64,000 nt of DNA from Georgenia soli. GTDB taxonomy: Bacteria > Actinomycetota > Actinomycetes > Actinomycetales > Actinomycetaceae. Numbering within the stretch: position 1 is the stretch's first letter; each line of letters opens with the position of its first letter. Both the position numbers and the translations under genes were made by a program. The DNA is taken from positions 1,364,001 through 1,428,000 of the forward strand of contig NZ_PDJI01000004.1 of the NCBI RefSeq assembly GCF_002563695.1, in the 5' to 3' direction. Under the pieces are notes generated by a model. The model worked only from the letters and a program-made list of their open reading frames with translations. It was not told the origin of the DNA and did no database searches. Positions 8,155-16,971 of the stretch are shown here, piece by piece.

Positions 8155-9651
8155 TCAGGAGTAGCGCAGGTCCTCGACTGTGGCGAACCAGTCGAACGGT
8201 TGAGATGAGGTGTTGACGATGACGCTCTGCGGCCGCGTGTAGGCGTGGTAAGCCTCGAGTCCGTTCTCCGACCCGATCCCGCTGTCCTTGGCGCCGCCCC
8301 ACGGCGACGCGGGGTCGATGCGATGATGATCGTTGACCCATACGATGCCTATGTCGAGGTCTTGGCTCACCCGCACAGCCCTGCCCACATCCCGGGTCCA
8401 GACCGAGGCAGCGAGACCGAAGGGAGAGTCGTTAGCCTGACTGACGGCGTCGTCCTCGTCCTCGAACGGGGCGACGAGGGTCACCGGACCGAAGACCTCC
8501 TCGTACCAGAGGTCCTGCCCGCGGGATACGTCGGCGACAACTGTCGGCTCGAAGAACCAGCCGCTGCCCAAGCCGTTGTCCTCCGGGACCTGCCCACCGC
8601 ACAGGATGGTGGCGCCCTGCCGACGGGCACGGTCGACGGCGTCCGCGACCTTAGTGCGCTGAGCCTCCGACACCAGCGGACCGACCTGGGTCTGCAGGTC
8701 CATGGGGTCGCCCAGCGCGAGCTTCTGGGTGCGTTCCACCAATCCGTCCACCACGTCGCCGTAGACGTCCCGGTGGACAAGGACTCGCGCCCCCTGGACG
8801 CACGTCTGACCTGAAGCGATGAATGCGGCGAAGAGGGCGCCGGCGACGGCCTGGTCGACGTCTGCGTCGTCGAAGACGAGGACAGGAGCCTTGCCGCCGA
8901 GCTCGGCCGTGACCGGTATGAGTGCGCGTCCGGCGTTGGCGGCGATGACACGCCCGGTCTCGGTCCCTCCCGTCACATCGAGCTTGTTCAGTCCTCGGTG
9001 CTCGCTGAGCGCCCTCCCCGTCGTCGCCCCGAAGCCGGTGACGACGTTCACCACCCCCGGCGGGACGCCAGCCTCCTCAAGCAGGAGGGCCAGGTGGTGC
9101 GGCACAACAGGGCCCAGCTCACTGGGCTTGATGACCAACGAGTTCCCGGCCGCCAAGGAGGCGGAGACCTTCTTCATGGTAATGAGCAGAGGGTGGTTCC
9201 ACGGCGTGATGAGTCCGGCGACGCCGAGGGGGACGCGGCGCACGATGTTCAGGTGCCCGCCACCGAACTCGGGCACAGTCCCCTCGGCGGTCTGAGCGAC
9301 CGCGCCGAAGTACTCCAGCCACTCGGGCAGACGGCTTAGCTGGGCGCGCATCTCGCGCAGCGTCCGCCCGATCTGCAAGGTCTCCAGGCGCGCGTACTCG
9401 TCCACGCGGTCGGCGAGCAGGCCAGCAGCACGGTTGAGGATCCTCGCCCGGTCGCGGGGTCGCATGTCGCGCCAGCGCCCGTCCGCGAACGCAGTTCTGG
9501 CGGCGGTGACGGCGGTGTCGACGTCGTCGGCAGTGGCGTGCGCGACGTCGAACAGGTGCGCCCCGGTGGCCGGGTTCCGCACCACGAAGGTGCCTCCGTC
9601 CGCCGCGGGTACGTCCGCGCCGTCGATGTGCAGTTGCACGGTCTCAGCCAT
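8155..9651 (-). CDS. NAD(P)-dependent aldehyde dehydrogenase
   Basis: A full-length ALDH of 498 residues. The active-site Glu lies in TAELGGKAP, the catalytic Cys in ASGQTCVQGARV, and the cofactor motif TGGTETGR is present. It oxidises an aldehyde intermediate to the acid. Overall it resembles betaine-aldehyde and semialdehyde dehydrogenases; 2-aminomuconate-semialdehyde dehydrogenase would fit the ACMSD-like neighbour, but the substrate is not determinable. Its ATG overlaps the end of the upstream amidohydrolase by 8 bp, showing a tight operon. Confidence 0.92.
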   Translation of the reverse strand: MAETVQLHIDGADVPAADGGTFVVRNPATGAHLFDVAHATADDVDTAVTAARTAFADGRWRDMRPRDRARILNRAAGLLADRVDEYARLETLQIGRTLREMRAQLSRLPEWLEYFGAVAQTAEGTVPEFGGGHLNIVRRVPLGVAGLITPWNHPLLITMKKVSASLAAGNSLVIKPSELGPVVPHHLALLLEEAGVPPGVVNVVTGFGATTGRALSEHRGLNKLDVTGGTETGRVIAANAGRALIPVTAELGGKAPVLVFDDADVDQAVAGALFAAFIASGQTCVQGARVLVHRDVYGDVVDGLVERTQKLALGDPMDLQTQVGPLVSEAQRTKVADAVDRARRQGATILCGGQVPEDNGLGSGWFFEPTVVADVSRGQDLWYEEVFGPVTLVAPFEDEDDAVSQANDSPFGLAASVWTRDVGRAVRVSQDLDIGIVWVNDHHRIDPASPWGGAKDSGIGSENGLEAYHAYTRPQSVIVNTSSQPFDWFATVEDLRYS

Positions 9652-10645
9652 GGTCGGACTCCTTCAGGTTGAAGATTCGATCGGCGTTGCAGTGGGCCAC
9701 GGCCTCAAGCTCCTGATCCCCGAGGGCAGCCCCGGCCAGCTGGTCCTCGAAGCTCCCGCCGCCCATGTCGAACGGTGTGTCGGTGCCGTATAAGACACGG
9801 TCTGGGCCGACCTGAGCAATCAGCCATGCGGTCGCCTCTGGCCGGTGAGTGAGCGTGTCGTAGTGAAATCGGCGGAGATACTCGCTCGGAGCCTGCTTCG
9901 GTGCCGCGGCCTCGGAGCGCACCCGATGGCCGTGGTCCAGGCGGCCGATCTGGTACGGCAGATGTCCGCCGCCGTGGACTAGCACGCAGTCCAGTTCTTG
10001 CAAGTCATCAAGGGTGCCGGACAGGATCAACCGCGACGCGGCGACCGCCGTCTGCCAGGGATTTCCCTGGAGATTGGTCAGGTAGTAGTCGTCCAGCTCG
10101 GGTGAGCTACCCACGTAGTACGGATGCAGGATCAACGGGACGCCGAGCTCGTTCGCCGCGGCGAGCACCGGCCGGATGGCCTCGCTCTCGAGCGGTACCC
10201 CCTCGCAGTGCGGCCCGATCTGTGCCGAGGTCATCCCGTGCTCCCGGATGCACCGGCGCAGCTCGGCCACGGCTGCGTGCGGATCCTGCAGCGGCAGAGT
10301 CGCGACGGGTGTGAAACGGTCCGGTGCCTCGGCAGCCATCGCCGCGACAGCATCGTTGATCACCCGGGCGGCATCTACGGCGGCGGCCGCTTCGATCCAG
10401 TAGAGGAACAACGGTGGCGCGACAGAAAGGAGAGCGTGGTCGACGCCTGTGCCGTCCATGACCGCCAGCCGGGCCTCCACGTCGTGGAACGCGTCCAGGA
10501 ACGGGTACCGGTATCCCTGACGATGGACAACCCACGACCTTCCGCCGTCGTTCTCTAGGCGGATGCCGTCGGGCGCGCTCCCGGAGCGCATCATCTCCAC
10601 GATCGCCGGTGGAATCACGTGAGCATGGACGTCGACCACTCTCAC
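9644..10645 (-). CDS. ACMSD-like amidohydrolase (metal-dependent decarboxylase or hydrolase)
   Basis: A 333-residue amidohydrolase-2 family protein. It starts with the metal motif VDVHAHVIPP and also has LVHGGGHLPY (His ligand) and a conserved YGTDTPFDMGG (Asp) near the C-terminus. Relatives include 2-amino-3-carboxymuconate-6-semialdehyde decarboxylase and gamma-resorcylate decarboxylase, which remove CO2 without a redox cofactor; others hydrolyse. GTG 10645 forms a GTGA overlap with the isochorismatase-like gene. The order next to an aldehyde dehydrogenase suggests sequential steps on a ring-opened product (inference). Confidence 0.85.
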   Translation of the reverse strand: MRVVDVHAHVIPPAIVEMMRSGSAPDGIRLENDGGRSWVVHRQGYRYPFLDAFHDVEARLAVMDGTGVDHALLSVAPPLFLYWIEAAAAVDAARVINDAVAAMAAEAPDRFTPVATLPLQDPHAAVAELRRCIREHGMTSAQIGPHCEGVPLESEAIRPVLAAANELGVPLILHPYYVGSSPELDDYYLTNLQGNPWQTAVAASRLILSGTLDDLQELDCVLVHGGGHLPYQIGRLDHGHRVRSEAAAPKQAPSEYLRRFHYDTLTHRPEATAWLIAQVGPDRVLYGTDTPFDMGGGSFEDQLAGAALGDQELEAVAHCNADRIFNLKESDHG

Positions 10646-11283
10646 AGCGCAGCCATCTCCTCGTCGAGCGCGGCCACGACCTCATCTGTGGTGCCGACCC
10701 AACCGAAGGCCTGTCGGATGACTGCGAGGGCAGCAGTGTGCAGGGCCGGGTCCATCGTGTCCACGCACTCCTCGACCACGATGGCGGTGTAGTCCCTCGT
10801 GTTCGCGGCAACCGTGGTGGCCAGCACGCAGCTGTTCGTATTGACGCCCGTTAGGAACAGTGTGTCGATCCGCAAGGACCTAAGCGCATGGTCGAGGTCG
10901 GTGGCCGCGAAGCAGTCGTAGCGCTTCTTGGTGCTCACGACGAGGTCGTACCTGGGGTCGTAAACCTCCGCCATGAGCTCGAGCCCAGGGCTGCCGGGGA
11001 GCTGGTGGTTCAAGACGTTCGCTCGGGTGGCGTCGGTCCCGGCGACGGCGGACCACCACGGATTCGAGGCGATCTCCTCCACCGAGCGGTAAGAGGTGAC
11101 TACGTGGATCACCGGGATGCCGTGCTCGCGGGCCGCCTTCAGCAGGCGGGCGTTGGCCTGGGTCACGCGTTCCGCCTTGTCGGCTGAAAGCGGCATTGTG
11201 GCGACCGCGGGGTCGAGGTGGCCGCGGTGCATGTCGATGGTCACCACTGCCGGCCTGCGGCCGTGGAGGGTGGGGAGCGTCAT
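10642..11283 (-). CDS. Isochorismatase-like cysteine hydrolase
   Basis: A 213-residue cysteine hydrolase. The catalytic triad is readable: Asp in TIDMHRGHL (about 17), Lys in STKKRYDCFAATDLD (about 118) and Cys in TGVNTNSCVLATT (about 151). Family members with this triad hydrolyse amides or carbamoyl groups (N-carbamoylsarcosine amidase, maleamate amidase, RutB). In this operon it most likely removes ammonia or carbamate from a ring-opened intermediate. ATGA overlap with the upstream alpha/beta hydrolase and GTGA overlap with the downstream amidohydrolase. Confidence 0.9.
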   Translation of the reverse strand: MTLPTLHGRRPAVVTIDMHRGHLDPAVATMPLSADKAERVTQANARLLKAAREHGIPVIHVVTSYRSVEEIASNPWWSAVAGTDATRANVLNHQLPGSPGLELMAEVYDPRYDLVVSTKKRYDCFAATDLDHALRSLRIDTLFLTGVNTNSCVLATTVAANTRDYTAIVVEECVDTMDPALHTAALAVIRQAFGWVGTTDEVVAALDEEMAAL

Positions 11284-12590
11284 GCGAGCTTCTCCTTCGG
11301 GTGCGGACGGCGCTCAATGGCGCCGCTGGGCAGGACGTAGTCGACGTAGTCCTCTGCGGGCTCGCCGTTGACGCGGTCGAGCAGCCAGTCCGCCGCATAC
11401 GTGAGCCAGTTGGGCCCCAAGGCGACCGAGGGCGTGGGCAGTGACAACGCGTGGCGACCCTGCTGGTAGACGAGCATCGGTGAGGGGCTCGCGCAGTCGC
11501 GGGCGAGGTCGTAGCTGTGCTCGATCGGCGAGAGTTCGTCCTCATCACCGGCGATGACGAGCCAGGGCATCTGCATCTTGCCCATGAGGGGGCGGAGGTC
11601 GATCTCCTCGGTCATAGCGTCGAACGCCTCTTCGTCGTACTCGAGGCCGGACATCCACATGTACCTCGCTTTGAAACTCGGCGACGCCATCTCGAAGATC
11701 ATGTGGCCACCGGGCTCGTGGCAGACGAGCCCAACCACTGCCGCCTTCAGGTCGGGCTGCGTCGCCGCGATCTGGGACATCCAGTACGAACCGAATGACA
11801 AACCAAATCCGACCGTCCGGTCGTTGTCGACCTCTTCGCGCGAGCAGCACCATTCCATGACAGCCTCACCGGCGTCGATCCACGCGGTAGGGGTGAACTT
11901 CACTCCGCGGATGGGCGCCTCGCCCTGACCCGGGCCGTCGAAGGAGAGCACGGCGAAGCCACGCTGGAGGAACTTGTCCCCGTAGAGGTTGACGTTGAGC
12001 TCCTTGGGAGCGTCCATCCCGCCGCAGGCGATCACGGTCGGCACAGGGCCTCCCGAATAGCCCACAGGAAGGTGGAACCACCCGGGGATATATCCCTCTC
12101 CGAACGGGATTTCCACCCGCTCGACGTGGTGATCCGCGAATTTCGCGTAGCGGGAGAAGCAGTGGTTCTTCCTGTCGTCCAGTTCGACAAGCGCAGCGGT
12201 GTCCTCCCAGATCGGCCACTCGGCCGTCGCGTAGAGCAGCGCGGCGTGGAAATAGTGCTCCCGGGCAGTGACCTGCCGGCCGGCGGCCTCTGCCGCCTCC
12301 GCCTTGGACTGCCGCAGCTGAGCGAGCTCGATGAAGACGGGCGTGATGTCGGCGAACTTGTGGATTCGGGACTGCGCGACGCGGAAGTCGGGTGTCGCGT
12401 CGATGCCCATGGGGCGCAGGGTGTACGCCACCCGGGGCTGGTCCCACTCCAGGCCGTCGGTACGCAGCACGGAGTCGATCACCCAGCGTTGGTCGTGCCA
12501 CCGTCGTGGTCCGGACTTCCCGGTGATGTTGCGGTTTCCGCGGGTTGTCGTCGGCTCGGCGGTCGTCGACGCAGTGGGTCGGGGGGTCAT
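11280..12590 (-). CDS. Alpha/beta hydrolase (2,6-dihydroxypseudooxynicotine hydrolase/FrsA-like)
   Basis: A 436-residue alpha/beta hydrolase with a long N-terminal helical cap. The nucleophile elbow is GLSFGS, the acid is in AGDEDELSP and the His in QQGRHALS. Length and cap resemble the family containing the C-C hydrolase 2,6-dihydroxypseudooxynicotine hydrolase of nicotine breakdown and the FrsA esterases. ATG 12590 follows AAAGGAGACCCAG; the longer open frame would run into the MFS gene. As the first enzyme after the transporter, it may act on the imported compound or a C-C bond of an early intermediate (inference). Confidence 0.85.
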   Translation of the reverse strand: MTPRPTASTTAEPTTTRGNRNITGKSGPRRWHDQRWVIDSVLRTDGLEWDQPRVAYTLRPMGIDATPDFRVAQSRIHKFADITPVFIELAQLRQSKAEAAEAAGRQVTAREHYFHAALLYATAEWPIWEDTAALVELDDRKNHCFSRYAKFADHHVERVEIPFGEGYIPGWFHLPVGYSGGPVPTVIACGGMDAPKELNVNLYGDKFLQRGFAVLSFDGPGQGEAPIRGVKFTPTAWIDAGEAVMEWCCSREEVDNDRTVGFGLSFGSYWMSQIAATQPDLKAAVVGLVCHEPGGHMIFEMASPSFKARYMWMSGLEYDEEAFDAMTEEIDLRPLMGKMQMPWLVIAGDEDELSPIEHSYDLARDCASPSPMLVYQQGRHALSLPTPSVALGPNWLTYAADWLLDRVNGEPAEDYVDYVLPSGAIERRPHPKEKLA

Positions 12591-12628
12591 CTGGGTCTCC
12601 TTTGGCTCAGTGGTAGGGACGGCGAGGT

Positions 12629-13909
12629 TCAGTGGTGCGCGGCTACGCGTGCGTTGGAGAACTTCTTGACGTCGACGAACGCCAGGGTTGCGACGCCGAT
12701 AAGAGGCAGGATTGTCAGCTGCCAAAGTGCAGCACCGCCCCAACCGGTCGCAGCGACGAGCGCAGAGAAAAGGTATCCCGCGATAGCTGCAGGGATGTAG
12801 AAACTCGCAACGTACAGCCCTGAAGCCCTACCTACCATGTTGGGTCGCACTGCACGTTGCATTGAGGAGTAGATGTTCACGAACATGAAGCCGCTCGCGA
12901 GGGCGCCCTCGGCAAAGGACAACGCGACCTGCGGGCCGAGCGACGTGGGGCCGTTGAAGAGCAGGTATCCGACCACCGCCCCAGCGAGGAGCGCGGCGAT
13001 CATAAGGTTGCGCTGGTTGAGACGGTCTCCAAGCCAGCCTGCCGGCAGTCCCATGAGCGCACCGATGCCGAACATGCTCGCGGCGAGGCCTGCGTCGCCA
13101 CGACTAAAGCCGAGCTCCTCCTGCAGGAAGGTTGGGTAAAGGCCGATGTAGCCGTACATCGCCACACCAACCACCACAGCGGTGAGAGCCAGCAGCAGCA
13201 GATTCTTGTTGTAAAGATTCTGCGGCATGTGGTCGAAGCCCTGCGCGACAGAAGTCTTGGATTCCACCTGCTCGGTGAATCGTTTGCTCACGGTCAGACG
13301 GATGACAACCAACAGGACAATGCCAACGCCGCCGTAGATGAAGAAAGGTGCACGCCAGTCCCCGAATGACGTCGCGAACTGAGCACCCAGCAACGGCCCA
13401 AGGAAGCTGCCGATTCCGTAGGCGAAGTTGAGGCTGCCCAGTGCCAGCGCACGGTTCGCGAAGAAGTAGGCGCCCACGGCCGAGAATAGGGCGGCGTTCT
13501 GCATGGCCTCACCGACGCCCGAAAGAGCGCGGTACGCGAACATGTCCCAGTACCCCACGGCGAGCGCAGTCAGCACCGTAAACACCGAGAAGATCGCGAT
13601 CCCAAGCAGGATCACGCCTCGGCGAGACATCTTATCGAGCAGGTAGCCGGTCGGGAGCCCCGCCAGGCCGATTCCCAACGTGAAGATCGTGGCAAGGAAT
13701 CCGCCCTGCCCGAGCGAGAAACCGTACTCCGTGCGAATGTCCGGCAGGAGGACCGGGAAGACCTGACGGTCCATAGCATTCAGGACGTAAGACGCCCCTA
13801 GGACGGCGAGAGTGGCCAGAGCGACCGTCTTGGTCAGGCGTGCTAAACCGCCCGGTGTCTGCACCTCTTCTGATGGCGTGACTCTGCTGCTTCGGTTGCT
13901 GCTGCTCAC
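12629..13909 (-). CDS. Major facilitator superfamily importer
   Basis: A 426-residue MFS protein with 12 predicted helices. After helix 1, DRQVFPVLLPDI is present, and between helices 2 and 3 the MFS loop reads GYLLDKMSRRG. It is the first gene of the minus-strand catabolic operon, 38 bp ahead of the hydrolase, and probably imports the pathway substrate by proton symport. GTG 13909 has an AGAGGTGAACC ribosome site. Base composition is visibly less GC-rich than in genes outside 6.7-15.8 kb. Confidence 0.88.
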   Translation of the reverse strand: MSSSNRSSRVTPSEEVQTPGGLARLTKTVALATLAVLGASYVLNAMDRQVFPVLLPDIRTEYGFSLGQGGFLATIFTLGIGLAGLPTGYLLDKMSRRGVILLGIAIFSVFTVLTALAVGYWDMFAYRALSGVGEAMQNAALFSAVGAYFFANRALALGSLNFAYGIGSFLGPLLGAQFATSFGDWRAPFFIYGGVGIVLLVVIRLTVSKRFTEQVESKTSVAQGFDHMPQNLYNKNLLLLALTAVVVGVAMYGYIGLYPTFLQEELGFSRGDAGLAASMFGIGALMGLPAGWLGDRLNQRNLMIAALLAGAVVGYLLFNGPTSLGPQVALSFAEGALASGFMFVNIYSSMQRAVRPNMVGRASGLYVASFYIPAAIAGYLFSALVAATGWGGAALWQLTILPLIGVATLAFVDVKKFSNARVAAHH

Positions 13910-13990
13910 GGTTCACCTCTTCGGGGAGTGGGCTTCCTTGCCGAGACTGCATCCTATAAAGTGCAGGGTGCAACCTGTCAAGGAGGTCAC
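13910..13990. promoter_or_regulatory. Divergent promoter/operator between the MFS operon and the asparaginase-GntR pair
   Basis: This 81-bp AT-richer gap holds an inverted repeat CTGCA-N10-TGCAG at 13947-13966 whose spacer contains TATAAA (a -10-like element for the plus gene) and, on the minus strand, TATAGG. A palindrome straddling overlapping divergent -10 boxes is where a local repressor would bind. The GntR protein encoded at 15060 is the likely candidate (inference). Confidence 0.5.
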
Positions 13991-15022
13991 ATGCATCTTC
14001 CCCACGTCGCCGTCGGCTCGCTCGGGGGCACCATCACCATGACTCGACGACCGGCAGGCCAGGGCGTACTGCCGACTCTCGGAGCTCAAGAGCTCATCGC
14101 CGCTGTGCCACAGTTAGCCGAGATCGCACACATTGAGGCGACGACCCTCGCCTCGCTGCCGGGAGCCTCGCTGTCTTTTCATGATCTGATCGCCGCACTC
14201 GAGTGGGCGGAAGCGGCCGCCGATGGCGGCGCGTCCGGCGTTGTGCTGATCCAGGGCACCGACACCCTCGAAGAGACCGCCTTCTTTCTCGACCTCTTCT
14301 GGGATCGAGAGGAACCCCTTGTGATGACCGGCGCCATGCGCCCGCCAGCCACGCCCGGCGCAGATGGTCCGGCGAACCTTCTGGCCGGGGTCCTCACCGC
14401 AGTCTCGCCTCTCTCGAGCAATGCCGGGGTGGTGGTCGTCATGAACGACGTCATCCACGCGGCCAGCCGAGTCCGAAAATCAGACGCCACCGGGACGAAT
14501 GCATTCACCTCCCCCAGCTTCGGCCCACTGGGGCGGGTGCACGAGGGAGTGGTCACATATGGCAACACGCACGCGCGCATAGCGAAGCTTCCACGCCCCG
14601 GGCGCGAGATTGCTGCGGCTCCTCGCGTCGCCCTGATCGAGACATGTCTGGGCGACGACGCGAGGTTGCTGCAGTTAGCGCTTCAGGACGGCTACGACGG
14701 CGTCGTCGTCTCTGCTTTCGGCGCCGGACACGTGCCGCGCGCACTCGCGGATGCTATCGAGGCCGCGACGGAACAGGTTCCAGTGGTGTTCGCATCGAGG
14801 ACTGGCTCGGGCTCGACCCTTGCCCACACCTACGGTTTTCCAGGATCCGAGAGCGACCTCCTCCGGCGTGGCGCGGTCTCCGGCGGCTGGCTCGACGCAC
14901 GCAAGGCTCGGCTGCTGCTCTGGGCTCTGCTGGCGACCGGTGTGGCGGCAGATGGCGTGGCCGCCCAGTTCGAGCAGCGCAGTGGTTCCGTCCTGGCACG
15001 CACGGCGGATAATTTGCGTTAG
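13991..15022 (+). CDS. L-asparaginase-like amidohydrolase
   Basis: A 343-residue bacterial-type asparaginase. The first catalytic Thr lies in GSLGGTI (about 11), the second in IQGTDTLEE with the TDT motif (about 85), and a downstream Lys occurs in RKSDATGTNAF, where typical enzymes have TKT. It hydrolyses a side-chain amide. Placed opposite a catabolic operon with two other amide-cleaving enzymes, it may act on a pathway amide rather than asparagine. ATG 13991 has a perfect AAGGAGGTCAC ribosome site; the earlier in-frame ATG at 13928 lacks one. No export signal is visible. Confidence 0.87.
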   Translation: MHLPHVAVGSLGGTITMTRRPAGQGVLPTLGAQELIAAVPQLAEIAHIEATTLASLPGASLSFHDLIAALEWAEAAADGGASGVVLIQGTDTLEETAFFLDLFWDREEPLVMTGAMRPPATPGADGPANLLAGVLTAVSPLSSNAGVVVVMNDVIHAASRVRKSDATGTNAFTSPSFGPLGRVHEGVVTYGNTHARIAKLPRPGREIAAAPRVALIETCLGDDARLLQLALQDGYDGVVVSAFGAGHVPRALADAIEAATEQVPVVFASRTGSGSTLAHTYGFPGSESDLLRRGAVSGGWLDARKARLLLWALLATGVAADGVAAQFEQRSGSVLARTADNLR

Positions 15023-15059
15023 AGGCTTCGACGACTGTGATGGATTGGGGCGAGAACCA

Positions 15060-15731
15060 GTGACTCTGGGACGACTTGAGGTTGCGCCGCGAGCAGCTAC
15101 GGCATACGACCACGTTCGCGCGACTCTCAGGGCGGGGGTCCTAGACGGGACGCTCGCCGGTGGCGCCCGCCTTGTCCAGACCGAGCTAGCCGCGGCACTC
15201 GGCGTAAGCACGACGCCTGTGCGGGAAGCCTTGCGCGACCTGGCCAAAGAAGGCCTTGTAATCTTTGACGCCCACAAAGGAGCCCTCGTACGCCCACTGA
15301 ACTTCTCTGAGGTCCGGGAGATCTACGAGCTGCGCATAGCCCTCGAACCGCTGATGGTTGCGCGGGTCATCGACCAGTTGACGGCAGAGCAGCTGGGACG
15401 GGCGGAGGAACTTCGCACAAAGATGGAGGGTGAGACCGACACCGGCGCGTGGGTCAATCTCAATCGTGACTTCCATGCGATTTTCAGCGAACCTGACAAG
15501 GGCAGCCGTCTTGCGGACATCCTGGGAAACCTCCGTGACAGCGCCGCCCCTTACGTAGCCCTGTCCCTCAACGCCCGGCCGGCGCAGACGGACCAGGCGA
15601 ACTGCGAGCACGCCGAGATGCTGGACATGTATCGGCAACGAGATCAGGCTGCCGTAGTCCGGCTTACCGTCCAGCACCTGGAGTCAACACTTGTGGTGAT
15701 CGAAGAGGCCCACGCCAAGGGCGTTCTTTAG
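15060..15731 (+). CDS. GntR-family (FadR/FCD subfamily) transcriptional regulator
   Basis: A 223-residue regulator. The winged helix is at about 14-75 with LVQTELAAALGVSTTPVREALRDL, the classic GntR recognition region. An all-helical FCD ligand-binding domain follows at about 85-215, with metal/ligand His in NRDFHAIF and later CEHAEML and VQHLEST. FCD regulators usually bind small organic acids and repress adjacent catabolic genes. GTG 15060 is used (GGGGCGAGA upstream); it lies 37 bp after the asparaginase stop. It probably controls both arms of the 6.7-15.7 kb block. Confidence 0.88.
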   Translation: MTLGRLEVAPRAATAYDHVRATLRAGVLDGTLAGGARLVQTELAAALGVSTTPVREALRDLAKEGLVIFDAHKGALVRPLNFSEVREIYELRIALEPLMVARVIDQLTAEQLGRAEELRTKMEGETDTGAWVNLNRDFHAIFSEPDKGSRLADILGNLRDSAAPYVALSLNARPAQTDQANCEHAEMLDMYRQRDQAAVVRLTVQHLESTLVVIEEAHAKGVL

Positions 15732-16056
15732 AGGTAATCAATAGTCGCTAATGACGCTGCAGTGCTACCGGCACTACATGCGGAACCAACTCATGCGCAC
15801 ATTTTGCAGGTTCACGCTTAACGCGGCGCGTTCCCACACCTTCTGACCCGCGCGCAGGAACACCGCCCGAAGACGGTCAGCCGACCGGGCGACTTCTCAT
15901 AGCTTCATCTGCCCGGCCAACTCAGCCGCTTCGGCAGGGGCGCCGCCACCCTCATGGGAGGGGCGACGAGCGATCGACGTCACTGCGCCGGCCCGTTCCC
16001 CGCGGCTGGGACGCGGTGGGGCTGGGGAGGAGGATCCGCGGGTGTCACTCGACGAG
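15732..16056. other. Gene-free stretch at the edge of the catabolic block
   Basis: No convincing gene is seen in these 325 bases. The first ~120 bases (for example around 15735-15830) are AT-richer like the catabolic block, and the remainder returns to high GC. A short minus-strand open frame at 15897-16256 mostly overlaps the HAD gene in another frame and lacks family features. The composition change here plausibly marks the right boundary of transferred DNA. Confidence 0.5.
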
Positions 16057-16971
16057 CTAGTCCTGCGCCGCCATCCTGCTGAGCTCCGAGATGCGGCCCC
16101 CGGCTCGAAGGTGGTCCTCGAGCACCTGTGCCACACCGTCCTCGCCGGCCGGAGGCGCCAGGTGGGTCGCCGCGGCAACGGCCGCCGGATGCCCACCTTC
16201 CATGGCGTAGCCGCTGCCCGCCCAGGTGAGCATCTCGACGTCGTTCGGCATGTCACCGAAGGCGATCACCTCCGACCGGTCGACGGCCAGCGAGTCCGCG
16301 AGCGCGGCAAGCGTCGACGCCTTGGAGACGCCCAGGGGGCCGAGCTCCAGAAGAGCCAGCCCTGTGCTCGAGTGCGTGGGCGCCACCAGGTCTCCGACAG
16401 CATCCCTGCCTATGACGAGGAGTTCGTCGGGCGTGAGGCTGGCACTGATGGCGACCATCTTGATGATCGGCTCATCGTCCAAGAGGTCCTCTACACGGGG
16501 AGCCTCAGACTCGGGCGCGACAGAGCGCGGAGCGAGCCCCTCGGCCCGGCCGCGACCGCGACCGCGACCGCGACCGCGCACGTTGCGGTATCCCGACTCC
16601 ACCCGGAGTGAGTACGGCGTCTCGATCGCGAACAGCACGTCCGAAAGCCGCTCTCGCAGGCGCTCCACCACCCGGTGGACGGTGGGGACGGGAAGGCGGT
16701 GAACGGTCACCACCTCGTCGGTGGCGGCGTCGATGACGATCGCCCCGTTGGCGCAGATCATCGTGCCCCGGAAGCCCGTGGCGTCGAGGATCGGAGGCAT
16801 CCATCGCGGCGGCCGTCCCGTCACGAGCGTCACGTGAAGCCCGGTTCTGACGCACTCGGCCAGCGCGTCACGCGTTCTGGCGGAGACCGTCCCCCCATGG
16901 GGGACGATGGTGCCGTCGATGTCGGTCGCCACCATCCGAATGGTGGGCCCGAAGACATTGTCCGTCTGCAA
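16057..16971 (-). CDS. Cof-type HAD phosphatase with a repeat-bearing cap
   Basis: A 304-residue HAD hydrolase of the Cof/YbiV type. Motif I is MVATDIDGTIV, motif II is VTGR, motif III Lys lies in VSKASTLAAL and motif IV is GDMPNDVEM. These enzymes dephosphorylate sugar phosphates or nucleotides in the cytoplasm. I chose the TTG start at 16971 because AAGGAGAAT sits just upstream; ATG 16935 (at the DIDGT strand) lacks a ribosome site. The cap contains an Arg-Gly run from a CGCGAC hexanucleotide repeat (16551-16578), an odd insertion for the family. Confidence 0.82.
   Translation of the reverse strand: MQTDNVFGPTIRMVATDIDGTIVPHGGTVSARTRDALAECVRTGLHVTLVTGRPPRWMPPILDATGFRGTMICANGAIVIDAATDEVVTVHRLPVPTVHRVVERLRERLSDVLFAIETPYSLRVESGYRNVRGRGRGRGRGRAEGLAPRSVAPESEAPRVEDLLDDEPIIKMVAISASLTPDELLVIGRDAVGDLVAPTHSSTGLALLELGPLGVSKASTLAALADSLAVDRSEVIAFGDMPNDVEMLTWAGSGYAMEGGHPAAVAAATHLAPPAGEDGVAQVLEDHLRAGGRISELSRMAAQD
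16551..16578. repeat. CGCGAC hexanucleotide tandem repeat
   Basis: Four perfect CGCGAC units plus a partial fifth lie in the HAD phosphatase gene and encode an RGRGRG-type run in its cap domain. Loss or gain of a unit keeps the frame, so length variation would change the protein rather than inactivate it. Confidence 0.85.

Noticed and set aside
13928..13990. ATG 13928 as asparaginase start
   Set aside because: No ribosome site, it would cover the promoter and palindrome; ATG 13991 has a perfect AAGGAGG.
15897..16256. A 119-codon minus-strand frame at the end of the HAD gene
   Set aside because: Mostly overlaps the HAD gene out of frame; Arg/Ser-rich without homology signs.
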